From: Vibrio gelatinilyticus
GTDB lineage: Bacteria; Pseudomonadota; Gammaproteobacteria; Enterobacterales; Vibrionaceae
Assembly (NCBI RefSeq): GCF_022836845.1
Contig: NZ_JAJNNZ010000003.1
Coordinates: 248,001 to 312,000, forward strand
DNA: 64,000 bases
Direction of reading: 5' to 3'
Part shown: piece after piece, positions 7,759 through 16,257 of the stretch
Position numbering within the stretch: position 1 is the stretch's first letter
How the letters are laid out: the number at the start of each line of letters is the position of its first letter
The notes under the pieces: generated by a model
The model's input: only the letters and a program-made list of their open reading frames with translations
Database searches by the model: none
What the model was told of the DNA's origin: nothing
Program-made: the position numbers and the translations under genes

Positions 7759-10106
7759 GCTTAATAAAGAGACTTTACTCAACACTTTTACCTTTAACTC
7801 TGTTTTTGTTCATTGTTGCGGGTATTGGAGTGTATCACGTGCAGTTTAAATATTTTCGAACACTACAACTAGAAAAGTGGTGTGAAAAAGTTGCGACCGC
7901 ACTAGAAGCTAATGTTTTTGAGCAACAGGCGATCTCAGCGATACTATATGAAACTGCAGGTTCTGCGCAATTCGGAAGGTACATTCAGAGTGCTTCATCC
8001 TCTTCTTCTCAGGCATTTTTACAAAAGTACGCCAATGATCTAATACGAACTCCACGAGTTAATGAGTTAGGAGATCTTAACCTCTATGTATTGGACCCTG
8101 AGTTTAACTTAACGATTTCGACTTTTAATAGGGATCCATTTGAAGATTTGACAATACCGGATGAAGTCTATTCGCTTGCGTACGGTACATTTATTACTAT
8201 GAAAAGTGGCAATGAGTTTCTACATACTGACCGTTCTTATGTGGCAGATAATAATACATTTCGCTTTACTCATATTATGGCATTTACACCTCACTTTCTA
8301 CCGAGTGATAGGCGGGCGAATACTAGTGATTCAAGATTTATATTGATCGTTGATGGCCCGCTAAATCAGTTGACTCAGCTATTAAAATTACCACTATCAA
8401 CCCATGGTTTGTTATTAGATATTGAGCAATATACGGATAGCTTGAGGGAAATTAACGAAACAGATAATGGTCCTCATATCTTTGACCAAACGACGACCAG
8501 TGCGACTTACGAAACAGATAATATGAGTGTTTTTATTGAGTTGCTCCCCGAGTATTTTGACAATGTGAGAAGAAAGTTTTTATGGACAACAGTCGTTTAT
8601 ATGTTTTTGTCTTGTACCTCTATCCTAGCATTAATCTATTTTGTGGTAAATTTCCAAATCTTAAAACCCATAAAAATTCTGGTTAGAGATATCAATGAAG
8701 GAGGATTAAACCTGAGCTTTTTTAAGAAATCTAAAGGTAATGGCGAAGTGGATATTTTAAAGAACTCTTACATTGAATCATTGGCAAAAATAAAATATCA
8801 AGCTGAATTTGATTCGCTGACGGGACTAGCCAATCGTAATTCTTTTTTCAAATTTGTTTCCACGCGGTCAGAAATGCTGGTAGATAAGGAGTTGTATATT
8901 GTCTGCTGGGATATAGTTAAGTTTCGTAAAGTCAATAACTTATATGGTAGTCAAGTGGCAGATAGGTTACTTATTGAAGCATCTAGTTTGATAAGAGAAG
9001 CTGTATTTAACCATCAATATCATCTTGGGTTGGGTTGTAGTGATTATTCAATCGCACGGATAGGAGGTAATCAGTTCGCAGCTTTAATTGAATCAGATGG
9101 TAAGCAACCCATTCTAGATTCAGTAAGAAATATAAACCAATTACTAAAATCCGATATTGCGTTTTCAACCTATCAATTTACTCTGAACTTTGCGATCTCC
9201 ATTTTTCCTATGTTAAATAACCTAGGAGAGACACTATGGTATAAAGCAACAGAAGAAGCATTGAAAGTGGCCAAAACATCATCGGAGAGGTTTAGTCTCT
9301 GTATATTCGATGATGCATCAGTTGAAAGACTTGAAAGAAATGATGAAGTAAGAGAAGCAGTGAAGGTGTGTTGTGAAAACGATGACTTTACGTTAGCGTA
9401 TATGCCAATTTTTGATCCAGTGACGTTAAGAGTGGAAGGAGTTGAAGTGCTGTTGCGTAGTTCTTTTCTTAGTAAGATTGGCGCAGGACCAGATGAATTT
9501 ATTCCAATTGCCGAGCAAGCTGGTTTGATCACCAAAATAGACCATTGGGTGTTATCGACTGCATTAGACAAGTTCCAAATTCTAGTCGAAAAATATGACT
9601 ATAAAGGGACCATATCAGTAAATATATCTGCTTTAGAGCTTTATAATCAGGATTTTATTAAATCAGTCGGATCAATTATTCGAGATAGAGAAGTTGAGCC
9701 TGGAAGAGTGATAATAGAGTTAACAGAAACCAGCTATGTAGAAAGTTCTAAAAACACAGTTTCAATCATTAGACAACTCAGAGAAATGGGCTTTAAAGTT
9801 TCATTAGATGACTTTGGTACAGGTTACACCGCTTTCAATCAACTACTGCATTACCCCGTTGATGAACTAAAAATAGACAAGAGCTTTATTGACAAAATAA
9901 TGGAAGACAGTGCTTATGAGCATATGGTGAAAATGATGATCGATTTAGCGCATTCGAGTGAGATTAAAGTTGTGGCTGAAGGGGTAGAAGAGCAAAGGCA
10001 AAGAGAAATACTATTAATTCTATCTGTTGATTTGGTTCAAGGCTACTTGATGAGTAAACCACTTGATTTTTCTGATTTCTTAAAAATAATAAAGAAAGCC
10101 AAATAG
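7755..10106 (+). CDS. MbaA-like membrane GGDEF-EAL c-di-GMP phosphodiesterase
   Basis: This 783-residue inner-membrane protein has a first helix near residues 9-29, a periplasmic domain of about 240 residues, a second helix near 274-298, then GGDEF and EAL domains. The GGDEF signature reads GGNQF (residues 437-441), so cyclase activity is unlikely. The EAL domain looks active: EVLLR (564-568), 'VNISALEL', 'ELTETSYVE', 'DDFGTGY', 'ELKIDKSFI', 'VVAEGVEE' and a final 'QGYLMSKPL' retain the metal and catalytic residues. Its start overlaps the NspS-like gene, so the pair probably forms one periplasmic polyamine-to-c-di-GMP switch affecting biofilm. Whether it is the orthologue or a paralogue of V. 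cholerae MbaA cannot be decided here. Confidence 0.85.
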   Translation: MSLIKRLYSTLLPLTLFLFIVAGIGVYHVQFKYFRTLQLEKWCEKVATALEANVFEQQAISAILYETAGSAQFGRYIQSASSSSSQAFLQKYANDLIRTPRVNELGDLNLYVLDPEFNLTISTFNRDPFEDLTIPDEVYSLAYGTFITMKSGNEFLHTDRSYVADNNTFRFTHIMAFTPHFLPSDRRANTSDSRFILIVDGPLNQLTQLLKLPLSTHGLLLDIEQYTDSLREINETDNGPHIFDQTTTSATYETDNMSVFIELLPEYFDNVRRKFLWTTVVYMFLSCTSILALIYFVVNFQILKPIKILVRDINEGGLNLSFFKKSKGNGEVDILKNSYIESLAKIKYQAEFDSLTGLANRNSFFKFVSTRSEMLVDKELYIVCWDIVKFRKVNNLYGSQVADRLLIEASSLIREAVFNHQYHLGLGCSDYSIARIGGNQFAALIESDGKQPILDSVRNINQLLKSDIAFSTYQFTLNFAISIFPMLNNLGETLWYKATEEALKVAKTSSERFSLCIFDDASVERLERNDEVREAVKVCCENDDFTLAYMPIFDPVTLRVEGVEVLLRSSFLSKIGAGPDEFIPIAEQAGLITKIDHWVLSTALDKFQILVEKYDYKGTISVNISALELYNQDFIKSVGSIIRDREVEPGRVIIELTETSYVESSKNTVSIIRQLREMGFKVSLDDFGTGYTAFNQLLHYPVDELKIDKSFIDKIMEDSAYEHMVKMMIDLAHSSEIKVVAEGVEEQRQREILLILSVDLVQGYLMSKPLDFSDFLKIIKKAK

Positions 10107-10185
10107 ATTTCACAAAAGAAGACAATGTAAGAATGGTTAAAGGACTATGAAGTTAAAGTGGCTGTAACCGCCCAAGTTGTTAATA

Positions 10186-11232
10186 TTATCTGATGTCTAA
10201 GAGTGATAACGATTCTATTATTTTATTCTTAGGTATATTGCTAAGTGTTATCAATGATACTTCTGGTATTAGTTCTGTATCAGAGAGAAATGCTTTCTCA
10301 TCGAAAGACCTTATAAATGAATTGTCATGTTTAATATCTTCATTCTCTTTTAAGATGATAAAGGTTTTCTCAGTAAGTCTAAATGTCATTGGTTTTTTGG
10401 TTCTTTGTTCTTGTTCTATTATACTATTAATTTTATTTGCTACCCTTATCAGTATCTCATCCCCGTGATTAAATCCAAATCTTCGGTTGATATCTTTTAA
10501 ATTTGTTATTTTCAAAGCAACTATGCAGAATTCACTATTATTATTTTTTTCGTCGTGAGTGAGAAAATCGAATAATGACATTCGATTGTAACAATTGGTC
10601 ATGGTATCTTTTATTTTCCATCTACTTTTTGTTAATAAGTCGTTCGTAATTAAAAATAGTAATGCGAGAGATAGTATTGTAGTAGAAATAATCGTTATGT
10701 TTTGAATGACGATAAGATGAGATATATTAACCTGATTTTGAGTTAGGATTGGGCTCGCTATTCTTAGGTTTGAATTGGTAAATTCAATGAGTCTTGAGTA
10801 ATTCAACATGAATTCCTTTATAACAAGGTCTTTTTTAATTGCTCCTCTTTCTATTAGTTTTAATGACTTTTCTAAATATTTGAATTTATCAAATTCACGT
10901 TGAAAAAAGAGATTGTATTTTTTTTCTTTAAAATAGCTTTTCGATACTTTACTGTTTAATAAAATGTCATACCGACTCCATGTAAGATCGTAGGATAAGT
11001 TTAGTTTTTTAATTTCTATAGGTTCTAATCTAAGTTGTGTTGTTAAATTAGCATATTCTTTTATTAATTGATACACAAACCAACTAGCTTCGTTTTGCCG
11101 TTCATTTACTTTACTATTTAACGACGCTATTTTATAGGAGTTAAAACCGTTGAAAAGTAGCAATGAAATTATTGATATAACCATTGTAATTCTTATGTAA
11201 AAAGAGAACGAAAGGGTTTTATTAATATTCAA
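10186..11232 (-). CDS. Membrane protein with degenerate GGDEF domain
   Basis: The 348-residue product has an N-terminal helix (about 13-33), a helical periplasmic region of about 140 residues and a second helix (about 175-195). A C-terminal GGDEF-like domain follows, recognisable from 'DTMTNCYNRMSLFDFL', 'FCIVALKITNLKDINRRFGFNHGDEIL' and 'FRLTEKTFIIL'. The last segment occupies the GGDEF position but reads TEKTF, so catalytic residues are missing and it probably acts as a binding or signalling domain. The coding sequence is very AT-rich compared with neighbours, which may signal horizontal acquisition. It overlaps the upstream 150-residue secreted protein by ATGA and converges on the MbaA-like gene. 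Confidence 0.75.
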   Translation of the reverse strand: MNINKTLSFSFYIRITMVISIISLLLFNGFNSYKIASLNSKVNERQNEASWFVYQLIKEYANLTTQLRLEPIEIKKLNLSYDLTWSRYDILLNSKVSKSYFKEKKYNLFFQREFDKFKYLEKSLKLIERGAIKKDLVIKEFMLNYSRLIEFTNSNLRIASPILTQNQVNISHLIVIQNITIISTTILSLALLFLITNDLLTKSRWKIKDTMTNCYNRMSLFDFLTHDEKNNNSEFCIVALKITNLKDINRRFGFNHGDEILIRVANKINSIIEQEQRTKKPMTFRLTEKTFIILKENEDIKHDNSFIRSFDEKAFLSDTELIPEVSLITLSNIPKNKIIESLSLLDIR

Positions 11233-11681
11233 AGCTCTATCCTAGATATTTGCCAAATCATTTTAGCATGATAATCTACGTTATCAATTGACGGTAATTC
11301 AGAAAGTGGAAATATAAGCCAGAAAGGCCCCTTATTTCTGATAGACATGAATTGGTTATCTTTTTTAATGGCGATTATTGGCTTGTATTTGATGAAGTCA
11401 CTTTTTGGGATCGTGACATTGTAGCTATTGAGTGCAATGATGAGTATCTGGCTTGGTAACTCTTTGTCTACTATGTTTAACAAATCTTCTATATATACAC
11501 CAGTAAATGTGCTTTTACCTTCAATCCAAGGAAGTTCGGTGATAATAGAACGTTGAGGTAATTGCAATAGCTGTTCTTGTGTAATTGTGAGTTCTTTAGA
11601 GTTTTCATCGGCGACAGTGATGGTGGTGGCAAAAGCGGAACTCAACATCAAAATTGAAAAATAGCACACTATCCATTTCAT
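11229..11681 (-). CDS. Small periplasmic protein, molybdopterin-domain-like
   Basis: The 150-residue protein starts with a clear signal peptide (residues 1-19, ending 'SSAFA'). The rest resembles a minimal oxidoreductase molybdopterin-binding fold: 'STFTGVYIEDLLNIV', 'ILIIALNSYNVTIPKSDF', 'PIIAIKKDNQFMSIRNKGPFWLIFP' and 'WQISRIEL'. The cysteine that binds molybdenum in real sulfite-oxidase-like enzymes is absent, so it is probably a ligand-binding or sensor protein, not an enzyme. Translational coupling to the downstream membrane GGDEF-like gene suggests it delivers a periplasmic signal to that protein. The fold assignment is moderate and the function is inferred. Confidence 0.65.
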   Translation of the reverse strand: MKWIVCYFSILMLSSAFATTITVADENSKELTITQEQLLQLPQRSIITELPWIEGKSTFTGVYIEDLLNIVDKELPSQILIIALNSYNVTIPKSDFIKYKPIIAIKKDNQFMSIRNKGPFWLIFPLSELPSIDNVDYHAKMIWQISRIEL

Positions 11682-11786
11682 GGTATAAACATTTCCTTAT
11701 GCTTGTTTACTGTAATGTTAGGAGACTGATAACACAGTTCAAGTCTCAATCGATACCTGAGCTGCAAACTTACAGGGTTCACTATC

Positions 11787-11808
11787 TGTGTATCACTATT
11801 GAGACACA
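11787..11808 (+). promoter_or_regulatory. Inverted repeat upstream of the sigma54 activator gene
   Basis: TGTGTATC at 11787-11794 and GAGACACA at 11801-11808 form a 7-of-8 inverted repeat around ACTATT. The GACACA half also occurs upstream of the secreted-protein gene at 12833-12838, so it may be a binding site for the activator. This is speculative. Confidence 0.3.
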
Positions 11809-11905
11809 AGGATGGTACTAAACTTTTGTATGAGTCCTTTTACTACACTAGTGAGTAGTGTGGTCTGCATGGTATGGCATTGCGTTTTATGCCTTTGGAG
11901 TCGTT

Positions 11906-12811
11906 ATGCAGGAACTAATTGGTGTAGGTAATACAGTTAAGGAGATGAAAAAAAGGATTTTACAGTATGCTCAGTGTAATGCAGAAGTATTGATTGAAGG
12001 CGATACAGGTGTAGGTAAAGGAGTCTGTGCCAAGTTAATTCACAAGAATTCTAGTATGCACAGAGGGCCTTTCATTGCTGTGAATTGCGGTTCCATTTCA
12101 AAAGGTTTGGTATCGTCTGAGTTATTTGGCCATGTAAAAGGAGCGTTTACTGGCGCGTCCGATAACCACAAAGGTTATATCCAAAGAGCGCGCAATGGGA
12201 CATTGTTTCTCGATGAGATCGGTGAAATGCCGTTAGACGCACAAGGGCATTTGCTTCATTTTTTGGAATCCAAAGAAGTGACCAGTGTTGGTTCTGATCG
12301 AGTCATTGAAGTGGACTGCCGAGTTATAACCGCGACAAATGTTAACCTAAAAGAAGCCATCCTTAATAAAACGTTTCGTAGTGATTTGTTTTATCGACTC
12401 AATGTGTTGCCGTTGACTATTCCCACACTCAGAGAGCGTGTTGATGATATCTTACCATTAGCCAACTTTTTTTTGGTCAGTCACTCTTCTGGTCGTTCAC
12501 TTCGCTTTAGTGTTGACGCTGTTGAATGTCTTAACAATTATGCATGGCCGGGTAATGTAAGAGAGTTAAAGAATGTGATTCGTCGCGCTATTGTATTGGC
12601 TGAAAGTGAGGTTATTTATCCATGCGATTTCGCTTTGGATAGTAATTCAGCTACAGAGAGGTCAAATCCTGCGAACTTGAAATCTAAGTATATAGAGCAA
12701 GTGATCCTTACACATAGGTACAATATTAGTGCGGCTGCTAAGTCTCTTGGGATATCCAGGCCCACACTCTATCGTTTGATGAAAAAACACAATATACGTT
12801 TGCTGCAATGA
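11906..12811 (+). CDS. Sigma54-dependent activator lacking a sensor domain
   Basis: From ATG 11906 the protein has 301 residues and is almost only an AAA+ enhancer-binding domain plus a Fis-type helix-turn-helix. Walker A is GDTGVGKG (32-39), the sigma54 contact loop GAFTGA is at 79-84 and Walker B is LFLDEIGE (100-107). 'NYAWPGNVRELKNVI' lies further on, and the C-terminal helices 'ISAAAKSLGISRPTLYRLMKK' (about 279-298) bind DNA. The start is set by GGAG at 11897-11900; the frame extends upstream but without an SD. It has no receiver, GAF or PAS domain, as in PspF. The next gene downstream has a sigma54 promoter, so it is the likely target. Confidence 0.9.
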   Translation: MQELIGVGNTVKEMKKRILQYAQCNAEVLIEGDTGVGKGVCAKLIHKNSSMHRGPFIAVNCGSISKGLVSSELFGHVKGAFTGASDNHKGYIQRARNGTLFLDEIGEMPLDAQGHLLHFLESKEVTSVGSDRVIEVDCRVITATNVNLKEAILNKTFRSDLFYRLNVLPLTIPTLRERVDDILPLANFFLVSHSSGRSLRFSVDAVECLNNYAWPGNVRELKNVIRRAIVLAESEVIYPCDFALDSNSATERSNPANLKSKYIEQVILTHRYNISAAAKSLGISRPTLYRLMKKHNIRLLQ

Positions 12812-12832
12812 TTAGAAAGGCCTAGATTGTGT

Positions 12833-12861
12833 GACACAGTGTTTCGTTACACTTTGTAACG
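12833..12861 (+). promoter_or_regulatory. Candidate enhancer site(s) of the adjacent sigma54 activator
   Basis: CGTTAC at 12845-12850 and GTAACG at 12856-12861 form a perfect inverted repeat spaced by ACTTT, and a smaller ACACAGTGT palindrome lies just before it. Both sit about 85-115 bp upstream of a sigma54 promoter, a typical enhancer distance. Assignment to the neighbouring activator is inference. Confidence 0.4.
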
Positions 12862-12945
12862 GGTGAGTTGAAGTAATTCAGTACGTTAGTAAATAACCCC
12901 TTCGGTTGATCCAAACTAGTTACTTAATATCAATAAGTTAAATCA

Positions 12946-12960
12946 CGGAATGTTACTTGC
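12946..12960 (+). promoter_or_regulatory. Sigma54 promoter of the secreted-protein gene
   Basis: CGGAATGTTACTTGC has GG at 12947-12948 and GC at 12959-12960, with the sigma54 -24/-12 spacing and a consensus TTGC. The -24 block is weaker than at hcp. Transcription would start near 12972, which excludes start codons before that point and supports ATG 13003. Confidence 0.6.
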
Positions 12961-13002
12961 CTTATAGGTTTGTCCCTCGACAAATTTCTAAGGAGCCTTG
13001 TG

Positions 13003-15312
13003 ATGAGTTTACTCGGCAATAAATGTAACTGGTATGGTAGGGTAAAAGTTATTGTACTAGCCGTAATGTCATTGGTTCTATCGGGCTATGCCTTCGCTAA
13101 GCTCGATGGTGCAATCTTTACAACAACACCATCAGGAGAAATCGTTAATGAGAATGTTAGGTATGAAAGTAAGCAAGAAGTCTTTTTAGACGGAGGACCG
13201 GGTCCAAATGCCCCGGGTTCTGCAGCGGCACTTCCAGAAGGTTTTTACTATTTTCAAGTGACGAACCCTTCAGGTAAGTGTTTGCTATCTAGTATAGATT
13301 CAGACGCAGGAGTCAATGGCGGAAGTTGCTATGAATCAGTGAAGGGAAAAGGTGGGCCAAAAAACGCTGTTACATTCAGTGCAGAGCCACTTGAATGCCG
13401 ACTTTTTTATTTTGACGGTGAAGATGGTATCCAATTCCAGAATCCGACTTATACCGTTTCCCAAAAAATCAAAGGCCAGTGGGTTGATGTAGAAGTCCCC
13501 TGTTCTCACATGTTAGGCAGTGAATACATTGCAGAAAATGGCGGCGAATTATCTGAAGGCGATACCATACAGCTTTTTCCTTTTGCTAATACACCGAACT
13601 CAGGTGGTGTTTATAAAGCCTGGGTTGCTACGGAGCAAAGTGTTATTGATGCCTGTGGTGGGGAAGAATATGTCAGTGACGGTGCTACGGGTGAGCTATG
13701 TAATCACTTCTTTGGGTTCGTTCCTCGGTTCTCTAAAACTGATAATTTCAAAGTTCGACTCGGTGATAGAGATGTGCCGGTTACCTACGATATTGCGCTT
13801 CGTTCTTTCCATGACAAAAATCTAAATTGTCAATATGATCCAGAAGGTGACGAGTTAATCAAAAATTGGGATTTCGGAGTGATCGATCCTTTGAAGATTC
13901 GAAATGTTTTCAGAACGACCAACTCTGAAGCGTTTCCGATTACTTTTAGCGTGTTAGAGCAAGAGCTTGCCGCATGGTCTGTCGATCAGTTTATGTGGTT
14001 TGCGCAACAAAATGGCGTCACCCCTTTGAATGCAAATTACAGCCATTTTGCGACCTTTGCTGAGCTTCGTGACTACGCGCCACTGCATAATGACGGAAGC
14101 TTGCGTCTCGACTTTGTTTCGCCGCTGGCTTGTGATCAAGGACAGGGAGTGCAGGTGATAAGCCGTGACACAGGCGAGCAAACCGATGATGGTTTTATTC
14201 CTTCTAATTTTGCCGACCCTGTACCTGGCACTAAAGGTGAAGATCCGGCTCCTGTATTAGTTGCGTCGTTCGGTAGTGTGGGTATTGCCGATATTACCGT
14301 TTGTAAAGTTTTTGATAGTAATCGAAACGGGGTGAAAGACTCAGGCGAGCACAACATTGCCAATTGGCCTGTTGTCCTAACGGTTCCGAAAAGTGTGCCT
14401 CTTCCTGATAATATTAACATAGATGATACGCCAGTCTTATGGACTAAGCTTGTGAACATCTTTGGCAATGATATTGCGGGAATGTACAACCGGACCATCT
14501 CCAAACAAACAGGCAGTGATGGCTGTGTTCGCTTCAGGGCTCTCGTTCCTAATATTCGAGGTGATTTGGCAAGTTACGTACTTCAGGAACAACTGAGTCA
14601 AGCACAGGGGTGGGTGAATACTTCGCCACACACCGTGACGTTTGATGTGCGTTCGGTATTGAGTTATGTCAATGAGTTGCCAGTGATCGATGGTGAGGTA
14701 TACAAACGCGATGATGGTCTAACGGGCGGCGGATTCGAGTTTAACAATACCTGTGAATTAATCGTCAACTTTGACACAAAAGGTTATTGGCATAACAAGA
14801 ATGGATTAAGCGAGCTGACCGAAGCGGATCGAGTTTATGTGAATGGACTTGCACCTTATAGCTCTGCATCAGCCTACTTCGGAAGTGGTGACGAACCGTT
14901 TGATGGATTGTTTAGCGACAACTCACCGGTTAGTGCCGCATTTAGTGGTGATGGTGTAATTTGGGAAGCGGGTACATGGCAATCCGAAGTGTCCCAATTT
15001 TTGGTGGACAATAATGGTGATGCGGAAACGCATTTACATAAAGAGCAGTTAGCTCAACAATTGCTGGCTTTCCTATTTAACACTCGTCACAGACCTGATA
15101 ACTCAGGCCTATCCGGTGATGTGACGTTACAGGTTAATGGCAATTGGGTGAGCTTGAGCTCGCTTATTGATGAAGCCATTACTGTATGGCTGTCTAATGA
15201 CGTTGCCGACATCGTCGCTATGTCGGAGCTTTTAGATGGTTTTAACAATAACGACGCACTCGTAGTGATACCAAGTACCTACAGTGATTGTTACGCCCCA
15301 TTCCCTGAGTGA
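13003..15312 (+). CDS. Large secreted protein with an SdrD-B-like domain
   Basis: The 769-residue product begins with a signal peptide ending 'SGYAFA' near residue 32. ATG 13003 follows AAGGAG and lies just after the predicted sigma54 start site; an in-frame codon at 12970 would lie upstream of the transcript. The mature protein is acidic and rich in Gly, Asn and Asp. Near residues 425-470 'ITVCKVFDSNRNGVKDSGEHNIANWPV' matches the DxNxNGxxDxGE calcium-loop pattern of SdrD B-like domains, seen in surface and adhesion proteins. About ten cysteines suggest disulfides. No anchor, C-terminal barrel or catalytic motif is visible. It follows a dedicated sigma54 activator and ends at its own terminator. 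Confidence 0.75.
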   Translation: MSLLGNKCNWYGRVKVIVLAVMSLVLSGYAFAKLDGAIFTTTPSGEIVNENVRYESKQEVFLDGGPGPNAPGSAAALPEGFYYFQVTNPSGKCLLSSIDSDAGVNGGSCYESVKGKGGPKNAVTFSAEPLECRLFYFDGEDGIQFQNPTYTVSQKIKGQWVDVEVPCSHMLGSEYIAENGGELSEGDTIQLFPFANTPNSGGVYKAWVATEQSVIDACGGEEYVSDGATGELCNHFFGFVPRFSKTDNFKVRLGDRDVPVTYDIALRSFHDKNLNCQYDPEGDELIKNWDFGVIDPLKIRNVFRTTNSEAFPITFSVLEQELAAWSVDQFMWFAQQNGVTPLNANYSHFATFAELRDYAPLHNDGSLRLDFVSPLACDQGQGVQVISRDTGEQTDDGFIPSNFADPVPGTKGEDPAPVLVASFGSVGIADITVCKVFDSNRNGVKDSGEHNIANWPVVLTVPKSVPLPDNINIDDTPVLWTKLVNIFGNDIAGMYNRTISKQTGSDGCVRFRALVPNIRGDLASYVLQEQLSQAQGWVNTSPHTVTFDVRSVLSYVNELPVIDGEVYKRDDGLTGGGFEFNNTCELIVNFDTKGYWHNKNGLSELTEADRVYVNGLAPYSSASAYFGSGDEPFDGLFSDNSPVSAAFSGDGVIWEAGTWQSEVSQFLVDNNGDAETHLHKEQLAQQLLAFLFNTRHRPDNSGLSGDVTLQVNGNWVSLSSLIDEAITVWLSNDVADIVAMSELLDGFNNNDALVVIPSTYSDCYAPFPE

Positions 15313-15325
15313 GATTGAGTATTCG

Positions 15326-15358
15326 ACTTCCCGGCCGATGTCGGGAAGTTGTTTTTTA
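15326..15358 (+). terminator. Terminator after the secreted-protein gene
   Basis: ACTTCCCG at 15326-15333 pairs with CGGGAAGT at 15342-15349, followed by TTGTTTTTT. This is a strong intrinsic terminator. Confidence 0.85.
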
Positions 15359-15605
15359 ATTGAAGTTGTATGTATATGAAATACTAACCACGTCTAGAGC
15401 CAATAGTTTTAGCTCAAACAGCTGTTGGGGACTACCGAAAAGACAGGTGGGCAAAAGGATAGTGTTCTCGAATAGGTTATCTTTGGTAGAAAATCTGCCA
15501 CCAAATTGAGATTGCGTATCATGTAGATTATTGTATAAATCTGCTTTGCTATTTACGAGGCTTGGTAACCGGTGTTAACGTTACCTCATAGCAAGAGAGG
15601 ATTTT

Positions 15606-16220
15606 ATGACGTTTAGTATTTGGCTTTCCCTGTTAACCATTTGCCTACTTGGGGCAATGTCCCCTGGCCCCAGTTTAGCTGTTGTTGCAAAACACAGTTT
15701 AGCAGGAGGACGTACAAATGGTATCGCGACCGCTTGGGCGCACGCGTTTGGAATCGGGATCTATGCATTAGTGACAGTATTGGGCCTTGCAGTATTGCTG
15801 CATCAATTTCCCCTTCTTTTCAAAACGATCACCATTGCTGGCGCTCTTTATTTAGCATGGATGGGTTTGAATGCTATTCGCTCAAAAGGAGGGGTTGTCG
15901 ACAGACTTGAATCAGGACAAGCTGTCAGTGTCTTGACGTCCGCAAAAGAAGGCTTAATGATCTCCCTATTGAGCCCTAAAATAGCGATTTTTTTTACTGC
16001 TTTATTTAGTCAATTTGTCGCGATTGGTAACGAGCTTTCGAGCAAGGCATTGATCATCGGTACTCCTCTTGTCGTTGATGGACTCTGGTATACCTTTATT
16101 ACTATACTTTTATCGAATCCAAAGTTGATTGATTCTTTGAAGATGAGAGCTCAACTTATAGACCGATTATCAGGCATTGTATTGATTTTGTTAGCGGTGC
16201 GCGTCGTAATTACCATTTGA
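15606..16220 (+). CDS. LysE/RhtB-family amino acid exporter
   Basis: The 204-residue protein has about six hydrophobic helices and the family signature 'GAMSPGPSLAVVAKHSLAGGRTNG' near residue 17, followed by 'AWAHAFGIGIYALVTVLGL'. The second half contains 'EGLMISLLSPKIAIFFTALFSQF', also diagnostic. It exports amino acids or their analogues across the inner membrane; the substrate cannot be told from sequence. ATG 15606 follows AGAGAGG. A GGTAAC/GTTACC inverted repeat at 15564-15585 just upstream may be an operator. A LysR gene lies convergently downstream. Confidence 0.88.
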   Translation: MTFSIWLSLLTICLLGAMSPGPSLAVVAKHSLAGGRTNGIATAWAHAFGIGIYALVTVLGLAVLLHQFPLLFKTITIAGALYLAWMGLNAIRSKGGVVDRLESGQAVSVLTSAKEGLMISLLSPKIAIFFTALFSQFVAIGNELSSKALIIGTPLVVDGLWYTFITILLSNPKLIDSLKMRAQLIDRLSGIVLILLAVRVVITI

Positions 16221-16257
16221 TGCATGGCAACTCGCATGGTGGTGCGAGCGACGTGAA

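Noticed and set aside
9173..9571. 132-codon minus-strand frame inside the MbaA-like gene
   Set aside because: It lies wholly within the EAL-coding region on the opposite strand and shows no recognisable protein features.
10193..10468. 91-codon plus-strand frame opposite the degenerate GGDEF gene
   Set aside because: The minus-strand gene has recognisable domains; this frame is an AT-rich shadow.
11858..11905. Upstream extension of the sigma54 activator
   Set aside because: The frame is open but has no SD; GGAG fits ATG 11906 and gives a normal N-terminus.
14136..14504. 122-codon minus-strand frame inside the secreted-protein gene
   Set aside because: It is a shadow of a well-supported gene with a signal peptide, SD and promoter.
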